Source of the DNA: Roseiconus nitratireducens
GTDB taxonomy: Bacteria; Planctomycetota; Planctomycetia; Pirellulales; Pirellulaceae
NCBI RefSeq assembly: GCF_008629675.1
Contig: NZ_VWOX01000016.1
Span: forward strand, 85,734 to 149,733
Length of the DNA: 64,000 nucleotides
Direction of reading: 5' to 3'
Shown: piece by piece, positions 18,971 through 27,757 of the stretch
Position numbering within the stretch: the stretch's first letter is position 1
Layout: the number at the start of each line of letters is the position of its first letter
The notes under the pieces: generated by a model
What the model was told of the DNA's origin: nothing
Databases searched by the model: none
Seen by the model: the letters and a program-made list of their open reading frames with translations, nothing else
Position numbers and translations under genes: made by a program

Positions 18971-19924
18971 ATGGGTGAATCGGAAAAGCGAGAGCGCAAG
19001 CTCCGTCGACTCTTTGAGACATTGGCGCCGGTCGCGGCGTTTTCCAAACAGCAAGCACGTCAGCGGTGTCCGGATTTGACGCCGCAGTTCCTGGCGGCCA
19101 CGTTGCGCGACCTGGTCCGGGAGGGCATCCTGGACCGATACGAGACATCTCAGGAAGAAACGTTCTCCTGGCGCGACGCCCGCGTCCGCAGCGATCCGGA
19201 TCCTTGGATTTCAAGACAGATCAACGGGTCCCAGGTCACGGCGCAGCCGGAAGGCGAACGACCACGAGAACGTTTGCTCGCCGGCGGTGCCGAGCCGCTT
19301 TCCGATGCGGATCTGTTGGCGATTCTGATCCGCGTGGGGGTCAAAGGCGAATCGGCGATCGATGCGGGCAAACGGTTGGCAAAAACGTACTCCGGTAAGC
19401 TTTCCGACCTCCGTCGGGCGAGCAAAGACGAACTGCGTCGCATCAGTCCCGCGGTGACGGTGACAAGCTATGCGGCCATCATGGCCGGAATCGAATTGGG
19501 CCGTCGCGTCAGCCGCCATGAAAAACTGCATCGGGTTTCAAGTTCGCCGATTACCAGTACCAGCGCGGCGGTCAAGTACTGCGACGAGCGTTTCGGCGGA
19601 TTGGCCATCAGTGGCGTGCAGGAAGAGTTCCACATCGTCACGCTGAGCACCAAGCATCTGCCGATCAACACGCATTTCATCACCCGGGGCACTTTGGATG
19701 CCAGCCTGGTGCATCCCCGCGAGGTGTTCCGGCCCGCCATCCGCGATTCCGCCTCGGCGGTCATTTTGGTTCACAATCATCCCTCCGGCGATGCGACGCC
19801 CAGCCGAGAGGACTACCAGGTGACCGATCGTTTGACCGAGGTGGGACGGCTGATCGGGATCACCGTGCTGGACCATATCGTGGTCGCATCAGAAGGATCG
19901 GTCAGCATCCGCGAGACCGCTTGA
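18971..19924 (+). CDS. radC: RadC-like JAMM protein with winged-helix N-terminus
   Basis: 317 residues from the ATG at 18971; an upstream in-frame ATG at 18905 adds 22 residues. Residues 1-60 form a winged-helix-like segment (AAFSKQQARQRCPDLTPQFL). The rest is RadC: PRERLLAGGAEPLSDADLLAILIR, a helix-hairpin-helix region, and the JAB/MPN metalloprotease-type core with HFITRGTLDASLVHPREVF and HNHPSGDATPSREDYQVTD. All metal ligands of the JAMM motif (two His and Asp) are present. Despite the name its role in repair is disputed; it is predicted to be a cytoplasmic hydrolase of unknown substrate. Confidence 0.9.
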   Translation: MGESEKRERKLRRLFETLAPVAAFSKQQARQRCPDLTPQFLAATLRDLVREGILDRYETSQEETFSWRDARVRSDPDPWISRQINGSQVTAQPEGERPRERLLAGGAEPLSDADLLAILIRVGVKGESAIDAGKRLAKTYSGKLSDLRRASKDELRRISPAVTVTSYAAIMAGIELGRRVSRHEKLHRVSSSPITSTSAAVKYCDERFGGLAISGVQEEFHIVTLSTKHLPINTHFITRGTLDASLVHPREVFRPAIRDSASAVILVHNHPSGDATPSREDYQVTDRLTEVGRLIGITVLDHIVVASEGSVSIRETA

Positions 19925-19936
19925 ACGGGGCCGGAG

Positions 19937-20063
19937 GGTGAACACTTTCAATCAAAAACACCGTGATTTGCAGTTAAATGAGCGGCAAGGCGCTAGCCGC
20001 CGGTTGATGCGAGAAGACCCGCGGCTAGCGCCACGCGGCTCACGCGAAGTAACGCTGCCCAGC
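19937..20063 (+). mobile_element. MITE-like element, copy 1
   Basis: About 127 bp. Shares with the copies at 26683, 46511 and 53917 the block TCAATCAAAAACACCGTGAT and an internal inverted repeat: GGCGCTAGCCGC at 19989-20000 and its exact reverse complement at 20021-20032. The left end is decayed, the right end reads GCTGCCCAGCT. No coding capacity. Confidence 0.8.
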
Positions 20064-20096
20064 TAATAGAGCCAGCTGAAATCAAAGACGCCGGAC

Positions 20097-20155
20097 GTCC
20101 CCTCCCCCCGTCGTCGCAAGCTCCTCCGCGACGCTACAGGACGGAGGGTGAAACA
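20097..20155 (-). repeat. CCCTCC/GGAGGG repeat
   Basis: On the minus strand this reads CACCCTCCGTCCTGTAGCG then GCGGAGGAGCTTGCGACGAC and GGGGGGAGGG, matching the sequence at 49060-49106. The outer arms are complementary, so it can fold. A further fragment begins at the right end of the window near 63988. Confidence 0.65.
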
Positions 20156-20325
20156 AGACTGCGCGACGTCGACGCTGGGCGCGACGAAAAAGGGAGTTCG
20201 AAGATCCCAAATTCGGCCCCTTGCCTCTCTCGTTTTGGCCGCGAAACAACTATCTTTTAGTGCCCCGCACGTCCCGGACGGGACGTCGCCTTCCCTCCTG
20301 AATCCCACCGCTACGGTCTGCTACT

Positions 20326-22089
20326 TTGACAATGACGCGTTGCAATCCCCACTTGTTTCTGCTGCTGTTGGCTTTCACTTGGGCCCACGTTTCCGGCGTG
20401 CCGGCTGACAATCCATCTCGCCATGCCAGCGTTTCGGCCGCCGAACCGACCGACACCCAGTCCAATGCCTCGGAAGAGACGGAGGTAACCGAACCCGACG
20501 TGATGCGAGATTTGCAGAAGCGGTCGGTCACGACGCAGAAACCGGTCTACGGTCACTGGGGACTCGAGCAGGGCAAGTACAGCAGTTGGACCAGCCACAG
20601 CAATCGTCTGATTCCTGTTTACACCTACGGCATCACGCTGGACCGTTTGCGAGAGCGTGGGAGTGCCTATGCGGACCAACAGCGACTGGACAAACTGACC
20701 GGACAGTCGAACAACGATGCCTTCAATCCGATCGCTTTGTACTTCGACCAAACGGCGGTCTACGATCTGCAACAGGCCGCCGTTGATGCGGGGTACAGCA
20801 ACATCATCGTGATGGTCTTTGACGGCATGGATTGGAACACCACGCGGGCCGCTTCGATCTACAAGACCGGCAACGCCGACCAGCCTTCCGGTCGGGGCTC
20901 GGGCTTGGCGTTTCAAGACGATCGTCGCGCGATCACCGACTTTGGATTTGTGTGCACCAGTGCTGCGGCCGGAGGAGCCCGAACCGACGTCGATGCCCAG
21001 ACGGTGCTGAGCGTCAACGAGGGGACTCACAGCGGATTTGACGTGCGGTTGGGAGGAACGGCTCCGTGGCACGAACGAACAGGCAGCCCCTACCTGTTGG
21101 GGAAGGATCGAAGCCGCGCCCACACCGTGACGGACTCCGCTTCATCGGCGACAAGCCTGTTCAGCGGCATCAAGACCTACAACGGGGCGATCAATGTGGA
21201 CGTCGAGGGCAACCAGGTCCAACCGATTGCACGGCAATTGCAGGCCGAGCAGGACTTCATGATCGGCGTGGTGACCAGCGTGCCCGTCAGCCATGCCACT
21301 CCGGCCGCCGCGTACGCGAACAATGTTTCCCGCAAGGATTACCAGGATATTTCCCGCGACTTGGTCGGTCTGCCTTCTGCGGCTCACCGTGAACCTCCGC
21401 TTCCCGGTGTGGATGTGCTGATCGGCGGTGGCTGGGGTGAAGGCAAACAGGCCGACAAAGTGCAGGGGCGCAACTTTGCCCAAGGCAATCCCTATTTCCA
21501 TCAGGACGACCTGCGTGCCAGCGATTTGAAGCATGGAGGCCGCTACCGTGTCGCCCAAAGGACCAAGGGAAAATCGGGGCGAGACCTGTTATTGGAAACC
21601 GCCCAACAGGCGGCCGATCACGGCGAACGTTTGTTAGGATTCTTTGGAACCAAGGGCGGTCACCTGCCGTTTGCGACGGCCGACGGAGACTTCCAGCCGA
21701 CCATCGACGTCAAAAACGCCGAGAGGTATTCGCCGGAAGACGTGCGTGAGAACCCGACGCTGGCTGATATGACCGAAGCTGCTCTGTTGGTGCTGGAGCA
21801 ATCCATCGACGGATTTTGGTTGATGGTTGAAGCCGGGGATGTGGATTGGGCCAACCACTCCAACAACCTGGACAACAGCATCGGCGCGGTGCTCAGCGGC
21901 GAACAGGCTTTTCGCGTCGTGATGGACTGGGTCGATCGCAACAACGCCTGGGACCACACGGCCGTCATTCTGACCGCCGACCATGGGCATTACCTGGTGA
22001 TCGACCACCCCGAAGAAATCGCTTCGGCCGGCAGAACCGCCCGCAGCAAGAAGCGGTCCGACGATGCGGCGCCCGTTCAGGAACCCTGA
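20326..22089 (+). CDS. Exported alkaline phosphatase
   Basis: 587 residues with a Sec signal peptide (LFLLLLAFTWAHVSG, 10-24). Hydrolyses phosphate monoesters in the periplasm. Metal and catalytic motifs: NIIVMVFDGMDW near 159-170, TVTDSASSATSLFSG near 267-281 with the nucleophilic serine at 271, VEAGDVDWANHSNNLDNS near 500 and ILTADHGHYLV near 550. The protein ends about 37 residues after the last motif with a Lys/Arg/Asp-rich tail; I do not see the C-terminal His-Thr-Gly zinc ligand of E. coli PhoA. The start may be the ATG at 20326 or 20332. It probably serves phosphate scavenging with the Pst system at the right end of the window. Confidence 0.9.
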   Translation: MTMTRCNPHLFLLLLAFTWAHVSGVPADNPSRHASVSAAEPTDTQSNASEETEVTEPDVMRDLQKRSVTTQKPVYGHWGLEQGKYSSWTSHSNRLIPVYTYGITLDRLRERGSAYADQQRLDKLTGQSNNDAFNPIALYFDQTAVYDLQQAAVDAGYSNIIVMVFDGMDWNTTRAASIYKTGNADQPSGRGSGLAFQDDRRAITDFGFVCTSAAAGGARTDVDAQTVLSVNEGTHSGFDVRLGGTAPWHERTGSPYLLGKDRSRAHTVTDSASSATSLFSGIKTYNGAINVDVEGNQVQPIARQLQAEQDFMIGVVTSVPVSHATPAAAYANNVSRKDYQDISRDLVGLPSAAHREPPLPGVDVLIGGGWGEGKQADKVQGRNFAQGNPYFHQDDLRASDLKHGGRYRVAQRTKGKSGRDLLLETAQQAADHGERLLGFFGTKGGHLPFATADGDFQPTIDVKNAERYSPEDVRENPTLADMTEAALLVLEQSIDGFWLMVEAGDVDWANHSNNLDNSIGAVLSGEQAFRVVMDWVDRNNAWDHTAVILTADHGHYLVIDHPEEIASAGRTARSKKRSDDAAPVQEP

Positions 22090-22229
22090 CCGGTCGGGCA
22101 ACGCCTGCGTCTGGCGGGTTGCATCGTGTTCGAAGAACATCACGCCCGGCAAGCCTGCGGCACGATGGCGACATTTCCAGCTAAACTTGTCATCATGAGC
22201 AGAACCGGACGGTGACGGGGAGAAGTGCA

Positions 22230-23078
22230 GTGCAAGTCGAATTTCGATGCCCGAAATGTGCAAAGCGATTCAAAACGAGTGACTCCAATTCGGGCAGGAC
22301 GACGGCTTGCAGCCGATGCGGCGAAACCATCGAGGTCCCCTACCCGCCGCTGGAAATCCCGGACGAGGTGACCAGCGGCGGCAGCACGGTGTACCGACAC
22401 GAAGCGAGATCACGCGAATTCGAAGTCGCGATCGGCGATGAACAGTCGATCCGCCGCATCGACGCGCACATCGAAAAATACATCGGCGAAGTCAACAGCG
22501 TCTGGCACGAACTGGTTTCGGATCTTGTGCACATTGACGTTCATTGGGTGCGGCCCACCGAGGAACGACCGTTTCACACCCTGGTGACCTCGGGAATGAG
22601 CGACCGGGCGATGTCCCCACCCGAAGGTGCGGAGGAACTCGCATACACCGAGCTGATGGTTTGTCTGCCTTCGGACTGGAAGTTGGATGAGAATTCGTTG
22701 GAGGAGTCCAAAAACTACTGGCCGATACAATGGCTGAAGTATTTGGCACGGTTTCCTCACGAGTACGAAACCTGGCTGTTTGACGGTCACACCGTCCCCA
22801 ACGGGGATCCCGCCGAACCGCTGGACCCCTCCAACGACTTCATCGGCTGGCTGCTGACGTTCCCCAGCACGGTGCCACAAGAATTCATCGAGCTGAAATT
22901 GTCGGACGACAAGTCGATCTATTTCCTGGCCATCGTGCCCTTGTTCCAAAATGAAATGGATTACAAGTTGCACAAAGGGACGGCCAAGTTGCTCGAACGC
23001 TTCGACCAGGCGGGTTACAACGAAGTCATCGATGTCGGACGGAAGGACGTGACGAAGCGTCGCTTCTGGCGGTTTTGA
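22230..23078 (+). CDS. Suppressor-of-fused-domain protein with zinc ribbon
   Basis: About 282 residues. Residues 4-35 form a zinc ribbon (FRCPKCAKRF then CSRCGETIEVPYP). The remainder, from about 60, is a SUFU-like domain: DAHIEKYIGEVNSVWHELVS, VHWVRPTEERPFHTLVTSGM, YTELMVCLPSDWKLDE, YWPIQWLKYLARFPHEYETW and FLAIVPLFQNEMDYK. Two GTG starts are possible, 22212 and 22230; GGGGAGA at 22217-22223 lies at a good distance before 22230, which also begins right at the zinc ribbon. Bacterial SUFU proteins are often linked to polymorphic toxin immunity, but no toxin gene is adjacent here. Confidence 0.82.
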   Translation: MQVEFRCPKCAKRFKTSDSNSGRTTACSRCGETIEVPYPPLEIPDEVTSGGSTVYRHEARSREFEVAIGDEQSIRRIDAHIEKYIGEVNSVWHELVSDLVHIDVHWVRPTEERPFHTLVTSGMSDRAMSPPEGAEELAYTELMVCLPSDWKLDENSLEESKNYWPIQWLKYLARFPHEYETWLFDGHTVPNGDPAEPLDPSNDFIGWLLTFPSTVPQEFIELKLSDDKSIYFLAIVPLFQNEMDYKLHKGTAKLLERFDQAGYNEVIDVGRKDVTKRRFWRF

Positions 23079-23082
23079 TCCT

Positions 23083-25410
23083 TCAACGGCTCTCCAACTT
23101 GACTTCGTTCCAGTAAGCCCATTCGTTATGCCAGTCGTTGGCACGATTCTCCAGGGTTAATTCGATCGGGCGTCCGGCAAATCGACTGAGGTCAACTTCG
23201 ATTTCACGCCATTCGTTGGAAACCGTTTCAGGTCCGATGATTTCGTCCGCAAGGACCTCGCCGTTGGCCAGCACTCGTAGCTGCCAATCGCCGTGCGGAT
23301 GATGGCTGACTCGGATCCGCAGCAACGTGTTCCGTTCCGCGGGGATCTGAACGCTGCGTGTCAGGCGACTTGGTTGACTCTGGTTTTTGGGGTGTGTTTG
23401 CAGCGCGGGGCGATTCTTGAACACGTCGTGACCCACGATACCGCCTTCCCCGACGTCGCGGACCGCAAAACCCGGAAGCAATTGGTCGGCGACTGGCTTC
23501 CAGGCGGAATTCTGGGACGACGGATCGTCATCACCGACGACCAGCCGCCGCGCGACGAACTCTTGAAGCTTCGGCAGCACGCCCCCCAGAACCAGTTGCA
23601 GCGACTTTTGTGGGAATCGCATCACCATCGGTTCGATGGTGAACCAATATATCCGCGGCAAGTTGGGATCCTGAGCGTCTTCCTCATGTGTCAGCAGGCC
23701 TTCCAAAATCGGCCATCGATCCTCGAACCGCATCCGCTGGGTGGCCGACGCCAGGTACAGGCGGACGATCGGCGACGGATCGTGCCGGGCCAGATCGGCG
23801 AACGCTTGCAACGTTGACGGCTCGTACTCCGACACGGTTTCTCCCTGGGCACGCTCGGGGCGAAAGGCGTCGATCGCGGACGGGTCGGTTAACAATTGGA
23901 TGGACCATCCGCGAACATAAGGGTCGTCGTGCTTGAGCAACTCGCGCAATCGGTCGCCCTCCAGCGTTCCGGTCACGTGCATTGCCCACAACGCGCGTAG
24001 ACGATGCGGTGACGATTCGGCCGATTCAAACATGTCTTGCAATTCGGTTTTCACCAGACCGCGATCCAGCGTTCCGGAAATGGCCCGGTGCTGCAGCTGC
24101 ACCCGCGCTTGCCGCACGTACCAGTCGTTGGTGTGCCATTGCATCTTGACCAGGTCGGCGTCGGCCAGTTCACGCAATCGCGGTTGTTCGATTGGAGAAG
24201 CGTTTTCGGGCATGATTCGATACACCCGCCCGCTCTGCGGAAAATTGATCGCATTGCCACAGATGTCCGTGTCGTGCCAGTCCAACACGTACACGCCGCC
24301 TTCGGGACCGATCTCCAAACTGAAACCGACCCAAGCCAGATCGTTCGCCGGCAGAAAATCGTCCCCGTGTTTGCCGATGAAACTCGAACCGTTGGGCACC
24401 ATGACATCGGTCAACACGCAGTGCTCATGAATATTGCACATGAACAGGCGATCTCGGTACTCGGCCGGAAAGGCGTCGGCCAGATAAAACCTGGCACCGC
24501 CATGAGCCGAAAGGTGCGTGTGGTCGCGGATCGTCTTGATGTCGTCGTAGATGTGTGGATTCACGTGCGGACGACTTTGCTTGTGATACACCCCTCCCTG
24601 AACGACGTGGAACAGGTGGGGGATCACACAGCAGGTCGCAAAGGACTGGCCGTGATCATCGAAATCAAATCCCCACGGGTTGGATAGGCCGCGGGCAAAG
24701 ACTTCAAACTTTTTACTGACCGGGTGAAACCGCCAGATTCCGCCGTCGATGAACTGGCGCTGCGATTCGTCCTGCCCGGGCTTGCCGACAAACGATTCGG
24801 TGAAGACGCCGTGGCAACCGTACAGCCAGCCGTCGGGGCCCCAGATAAAACTGTTCAGCGTTTCGTGGCGGTCGTTGATTCCCCATCCATCCAGCAGGAT
24901 TTCCGCGGGGCCGTCCGGTCGGTCGTCGCCGTCGGCATCGGGGATGAATTTCAAATGCGGCGGGGATCCGAGGTAGACGCCACCAAGCCCGACCGCGATT
25001 CCGGACGTGAAGGTCAGGTCGTCCACAAAGGTTTTCTTGTGGTCGAAGACGCCGTCACCGTCGCGGTCCGTCAAAATCTGGATCCGGCTGACACGATCAT
25101 CGGTGTGTTCCCGCCGCGTCCGGTAATTGAAGTTTTCGACAACCCACAAACGACCTCGATCGTCAAAGCAAAACGCAATCGGTTCGGCGATGTCTGGTTC
25201 GGCGGCAAAGATTGACACCTGAAATCCTTTAGGAATCGACATCTTTTTGACCGCATCCGGCGGCGACAAAAACGGGGCGTCGCTGGTTCGGTGTTGCTTC
25301 TTTTCCAACAACTGCTGCGCGAACAACGCCGCCGGTTGTGACCACGCGGCGATCACGATCAGTGCGAATGACAAGACTCGAATCATCAACGTGCGATGCA
25401 TCGGACTCAC
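23083..25410 (-). CDS. Exported TIGR02604-type beta-propeller/HEAT protein
   Basis: 775 residues with a signal peptide (LSFALIVIAAWSQPAALFA). The first half is the PVC membrane-bound dehydrogenase-like propeller: MSIPKGFQVSIFAAEPDIAE, DRGRLWVVENFNYRTRR, FIWGPDGWLYGCHG, GFDFDDHGQSFATCC and EGGVYVLDWHDTDICG. A HEAT-like stretch follows (about 450-620), then a beta-sandwich tail (HPHGDWQLRVLANGE, NDWHNEWAYWNEVKLES) resembling carbohydrate-binding modules. The heme-binding half usually fused to this family is absent here and is encoded by the coupled upstream gene, whose stop overlaps this start by 4 bp. Substrate unknown; sugar oxidation is a guess. Confidence 0.88.
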   Translation of the reverse strand: MSPMHRTLMIRVLSFALIVIAAWSQPAALFAQQLLEKKQHRTSDAPFLSPPDAVKKMSIPKGFQVSIFAAEPDIAEPIAFCFDDRGRLWVVENFNYRTRREHTDDRVSRIQILTDRDGDGVFDHKKTFVDDLTFTSGIAVGLGGVYLGSPPHLKFIPDADGDDRPDGPAEILLDGWGINDRHETLNSFIWGPDGWLYGCHGVFTESFVGKPGQDESQRQFIDGGIWRFHPVSKKFEVFARGLSNPWGFDFDDHGQSFATCCVIPHLFHVVQGGVYHKQSRPHVNPHIYDDIKTIRDHTHLSAHGGARFYLADAFPAEYRDRLFMCNIHEHCVLTDVMVPNGSSFIGKHGDDFLPANDLAWVGFSLEIGPEGGVYVLDWHDTDICGNAINFPQSGRVYRIMPENASPIEQPRLRELADADLVKMQWHTNDWYVRQARVQLQHRAISGTLDRGLVKTELQDMFESAESSPHRLRALWAMHVTGTLEGDRLRELLKHDDPYVRGWSIQLLTDPSAIDAFRPERAQGETVSEYEPSTLQAFADLARHDPSPIVRLYLASATQRMRFEDRWPILEGLLTHEEDAQDPNLPRIYWFTIEPMVMRFPQKSLQLVLGGVLPKLQEFVARRLVVGDDDPSSQNSAWKPVADQLLPGFAVRDVGEGGIVGHDVFKNRPALQTHPKNQSQPSRLTRSVQIPAERNTLLRIRVSHHPHGDWQLRVLANGEVLADEIIGPETVSNEWREIEVDLSRFAGRPIELTLENRANDWHNEWAYWNEVKLESR

Positions 25411-26621
25411 TGTGCCGCCTCCACTTGTTGTTTGGTTTGCATGTACTTGACCAAATCGATCAAGTCCCGCTTTTGAAGCTGTTCCAACTGGCCTTCGGGC
25501 ATCATCGACTTTTCGGAAACCTTCCTGGCTTCGATGTCATCTTGAGCAATGACCACGCGAGGCTGGTCCACCATTTTGAGCACCACCCGCTGACGGTCTT
25601 CCTCGGCCAAGACGCCCGTCAGAATGCGCCCGTCGACCGTTTGGATCACGACGGTGCGATAGCTTGCCGGAACGTCGGCACTGGGGGCCACGCTATTGAG
25701 CAACAGGTAATCCAGGTTGGCGCGGTTCGACCCGGTCAAGTCGGGGCCAATGTTCCCACCGGATCCGTACATCTGGTGGCATGCCCCGCACGTTTTGTTG
25801 AAGACCGCGCGGCCGTTGGACGGATCGGCTTTGGCCAGCAAGTCGGGCGTGATGATCGATTTGAATTTGGCGATGCGTTCGGCCGTGTCCTGCTGCAGCG
25901 CCGGGATGGTTCCGTAGACGTTCCGAAAGGACTCACCCATCAGCTCATCCAACGACCTTGCGACGTAGGAGGGGATTTCTTCACGCTTGACGGTGCCACG
26001 CTTGAGAGCGGCGACCAGGGCTTGAGCGTAACGTTCGCGTGTCGCCAACGTTTCCACAGTGGCACGCTGTGCTTCGCTGGGGAAATCCCGATAGCGTTCC
26101 AACAGGATCGAAGGGGCGTCTTGACGAGGAATCACCGCCAAGGCGCGGATCGCGTCGACCCGTAATTCTGGAACGTCAAGCAGGGGTTCGAGGTATTTCG
26201 ATAGCTCGGGGTAACGCTGGGACACCAGCGACGCCAGGGCAGACTGACGATCCGCGGGGAACGCTCCTTCATTCCTTACCGTCACCAACGCGTTCTGTAG
26301 CGCTTTTTCGTTCCCAAAAATCTGTGACAGCTGAGCGGCCGCATCACGGACTGCCGAATTCTCGCTGGTGCTCAGTTCTTGGCTTAACGAACGCCACGTC
26401 GCCGGCTCGGCAATGCGGCGTCGCCCTTCCAGACCTCGTAACATGCCGCGAAGCAATGCTTCACGCGTCGAGTCCTGATCGGCGTTTTGAACCGCTTGCA
26501 AGACCAACTCGATTGATTCGGAAGAGTCAACCGCGAAGCAGGACGCGTTGATCCCGACTGTCGCGGCAAAGCAGAGGGTGCCGATCAAATGCGGCAGAAG
26601 CCTGGGGGACGGAGGTTGCAT
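25407..26621 (-). CDS. Exported HEAT-repeat c-type cytochrome (TIGR02603-like)
   Basis: 404 residues with a signal peptide (LLPHLIGTLCFAATVGINASC). Residues 30-260 are HEAT-like helices (TREALLRGMLRGLEGRRR, VPELRVDAIRALAVIPRQD). The C-terminal 130 residues are the planctomycete heme-binding domain: CGACHQMYGSGGNIGPDLTG contains the CxxCH heme site, then ILTGVLAEEDRQRVVLKM, and a distal methionine in KSMMPEGQLEQL. Its stop overlaps the start of the propeller gene by 4 bp, so they are translationally coupled and likely form one complex in which this subunit takes the electrons. Confidence 0.9.
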   Translation of the reverse strand: MQPPSPRLLPHLIGTLCFAATVGINASCFAVDSSESIELVLQAVQNADQDSTREALLRGMLRGLEGRRRIAEPATWRSLSQELSTSENSAVRDAAAQLSQIFGNEKALQNALVTVRNEGAFPADRQSALASLVSQRYPELSKYLEPLLDVPELRVDAIRALAVIPRQDAPSILLERYRDFPSEAQRATVETLATRERYAQALVAALKRGTVKREEIPSYVARSLDELMGESFRNVYGTIPALQQDTAERIAKFKSIITPDLLAKADPSNGRAVFNKTCGACHQMYGSGGNIGPDLTGSNRANLDYLLLNSVAPSADVPASYRTVVIQTVDGRILTGVLAEEDRQRVVLKMVDQPRVVIAQDDIEARKVSEKSMMPEGQLEQLQKRDLIDLVKYMQTKQQVEAAQ

Positions 26622-26682
26622 TCGAAGAATATCGGTTTCGGAAGGGAGGGCGGGTGCCGCGATCTGATTCGGAACGCTGCTC

Positions 26683-26817
26683 GCTGGGCAGCGCCACTAT
26701 CAATCCAAAAACACCTTGATTTGCAGTGCTAGGAGCGGCGAGGGGCTAGCCGCCGGTTGAGGCGGGAAAACCCGCGGTTAGCGCCACGCGGCTCACGCAA
26801 AGTGGTGCTGTCCAGCT
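26683..26817 (+). mobile_element. MITE-like element, copy 2
   Basis: 135 bp bounded by imperfect terminal inverted repeats: GCTGGGCAGCGCCACT at the left and AGTGGTGCTGTCCAGC at the right match at 14 of 16 positions. Inside are AAAAACACCTTGATTTGCAG and the internal stem GGGGCTAGCCGC/GCGGTTAGCGCC. It is followed at 26822-26882 by TTGTCTGAGAACC...TTTCAGACA, the companion hairpin also seen beside copy 3. Confidence 0.85.
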
Positions 26818-26821
26818 AGGT

Positions 26822-26882
26822 CTTGTCTGAGAACCAGCGGCGATGGCCCCATTTCGCTCGTCCGACTTTCAGACAGAGCCTA
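26822..26882 (+). repeat. TTGTCTGA/TCAGACA companion repeat
   Basis: CTTGTCTGAGAACC at 26822 and GACTTTCAGACAGAGCC at 26867-26883 form an inverted pair bracketing about 35 bp. The same pair brackets a hairpin at 46648-46712, again directly beside a MITE-like copy. Confidence 0.6.
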
Positions 26883-26990
26883 GTTTAGCCCAGAGGCGGC
26901 CGGTGATGCATCCAGTCGACGCAGCAAGGGAAGATTGCCGCTCTACTCGTTGAGGCGGTACTGCTGTCGCCGCTTCGCGGCTGAACGGTG

Positions 26991-27497
26991 TCATGCGTTC
27001 GCCGGTTCTCGAAGCGGCTCGCTGCCGGAATCGGGGATCTCGATGTCTGATTCCTCTGCCATTCGTTTTCGCGCCGCCGCTGTAAAAGCAATCACCAAGA
27101 TTCCAATCTGCATGAATCCGGCGCAAAAGATCGTCGCGGTTCCGATCGGTCGTTGCGCGTCCGCCGGTCTCCAGGACAGCAGAAAAATGGTCAAGAAGAT
27201 CGCAAAAATGATCAGCAACATGGCAATGCTGATCGGCATCAGGCCGCGCAGGTCCGCTCGACGTGAACCCCACAACAGAATCAGGGAAAGGATCCCCAAA
27301 GCGGGGCCACTACCAACGATGGTCTCGATGTCTTCGTTGGCAAACCAAGCCGCGATGGGACAGCCGAGCACGATCAGCGAAGCGCAGAGGAACGACAGTG
27401 ACGTCCGGAGTCGCCCCGGCATGGAGGGGGTGGGCTGCGGGAGTGCCGCTGGTCCGGTCGTCGTGGGGGCGGCGTAGGGATTGATTTCGGATGACAT
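26991..27497 (-). CDS. Small multi-pass membrane protein with NPYAAPT leader
   Basis: 168 residues from the ATG at 27495-27497, which begins right before the NPYAAPTTTGPA segment typical of the N-termini of small planctomycete membrane proteins. The open frame extends 12 residues further. Four hydrophobic segments: about 34-52 (LSFLCASLIVLGCPIAAWF), 60-75 (GPALGILSLILLWG), 85-108 (PISIAMLLIIFAIFLTIFLL) and 120-138 (IFCAGFMQIGILVIAFTA). The C-terminus is acidic and soluble. No function can be assigned. Confidence 0.75.
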   Translation of the reverse strand: MSSEINPYAAPTTTGPAALPQPTPSMPGRLRTSLSFLCASLIVLGCPIAAWFANEDIETIVGSGPALGILSLILLWGSRRADLRGLMPISIAMLLIIFAIFLTIFLLSWRPADAQRPIGTATIFCAGFMQIGILVIAFTAAARKRMAEESDIEIPDSGSEPLREPANA

Positions 27498-27757
27498 TGT
27501 CTGGGACGCGGCACGAACCGTCGAAACGAACATTTGGAGTGCAGAAGCACCATCTTATCAGCCTCGCCACGCCCGAGGCGGAATCTTGCTGGTCACGCTG
27601 CGGAACGCTTTGGCTCGCTCGCGGGCCTTGCGTTCGAATCGACCACGGCGGACGATCTAAGGTGGACGGTCCGCATCAAGGTCTCCGTCTACGCTTGAAT
27701 CTCTCGTTGCGGCCTTTGGCATCACGCACCCGTCCGCCGTCAATCCGACGAACCGTT

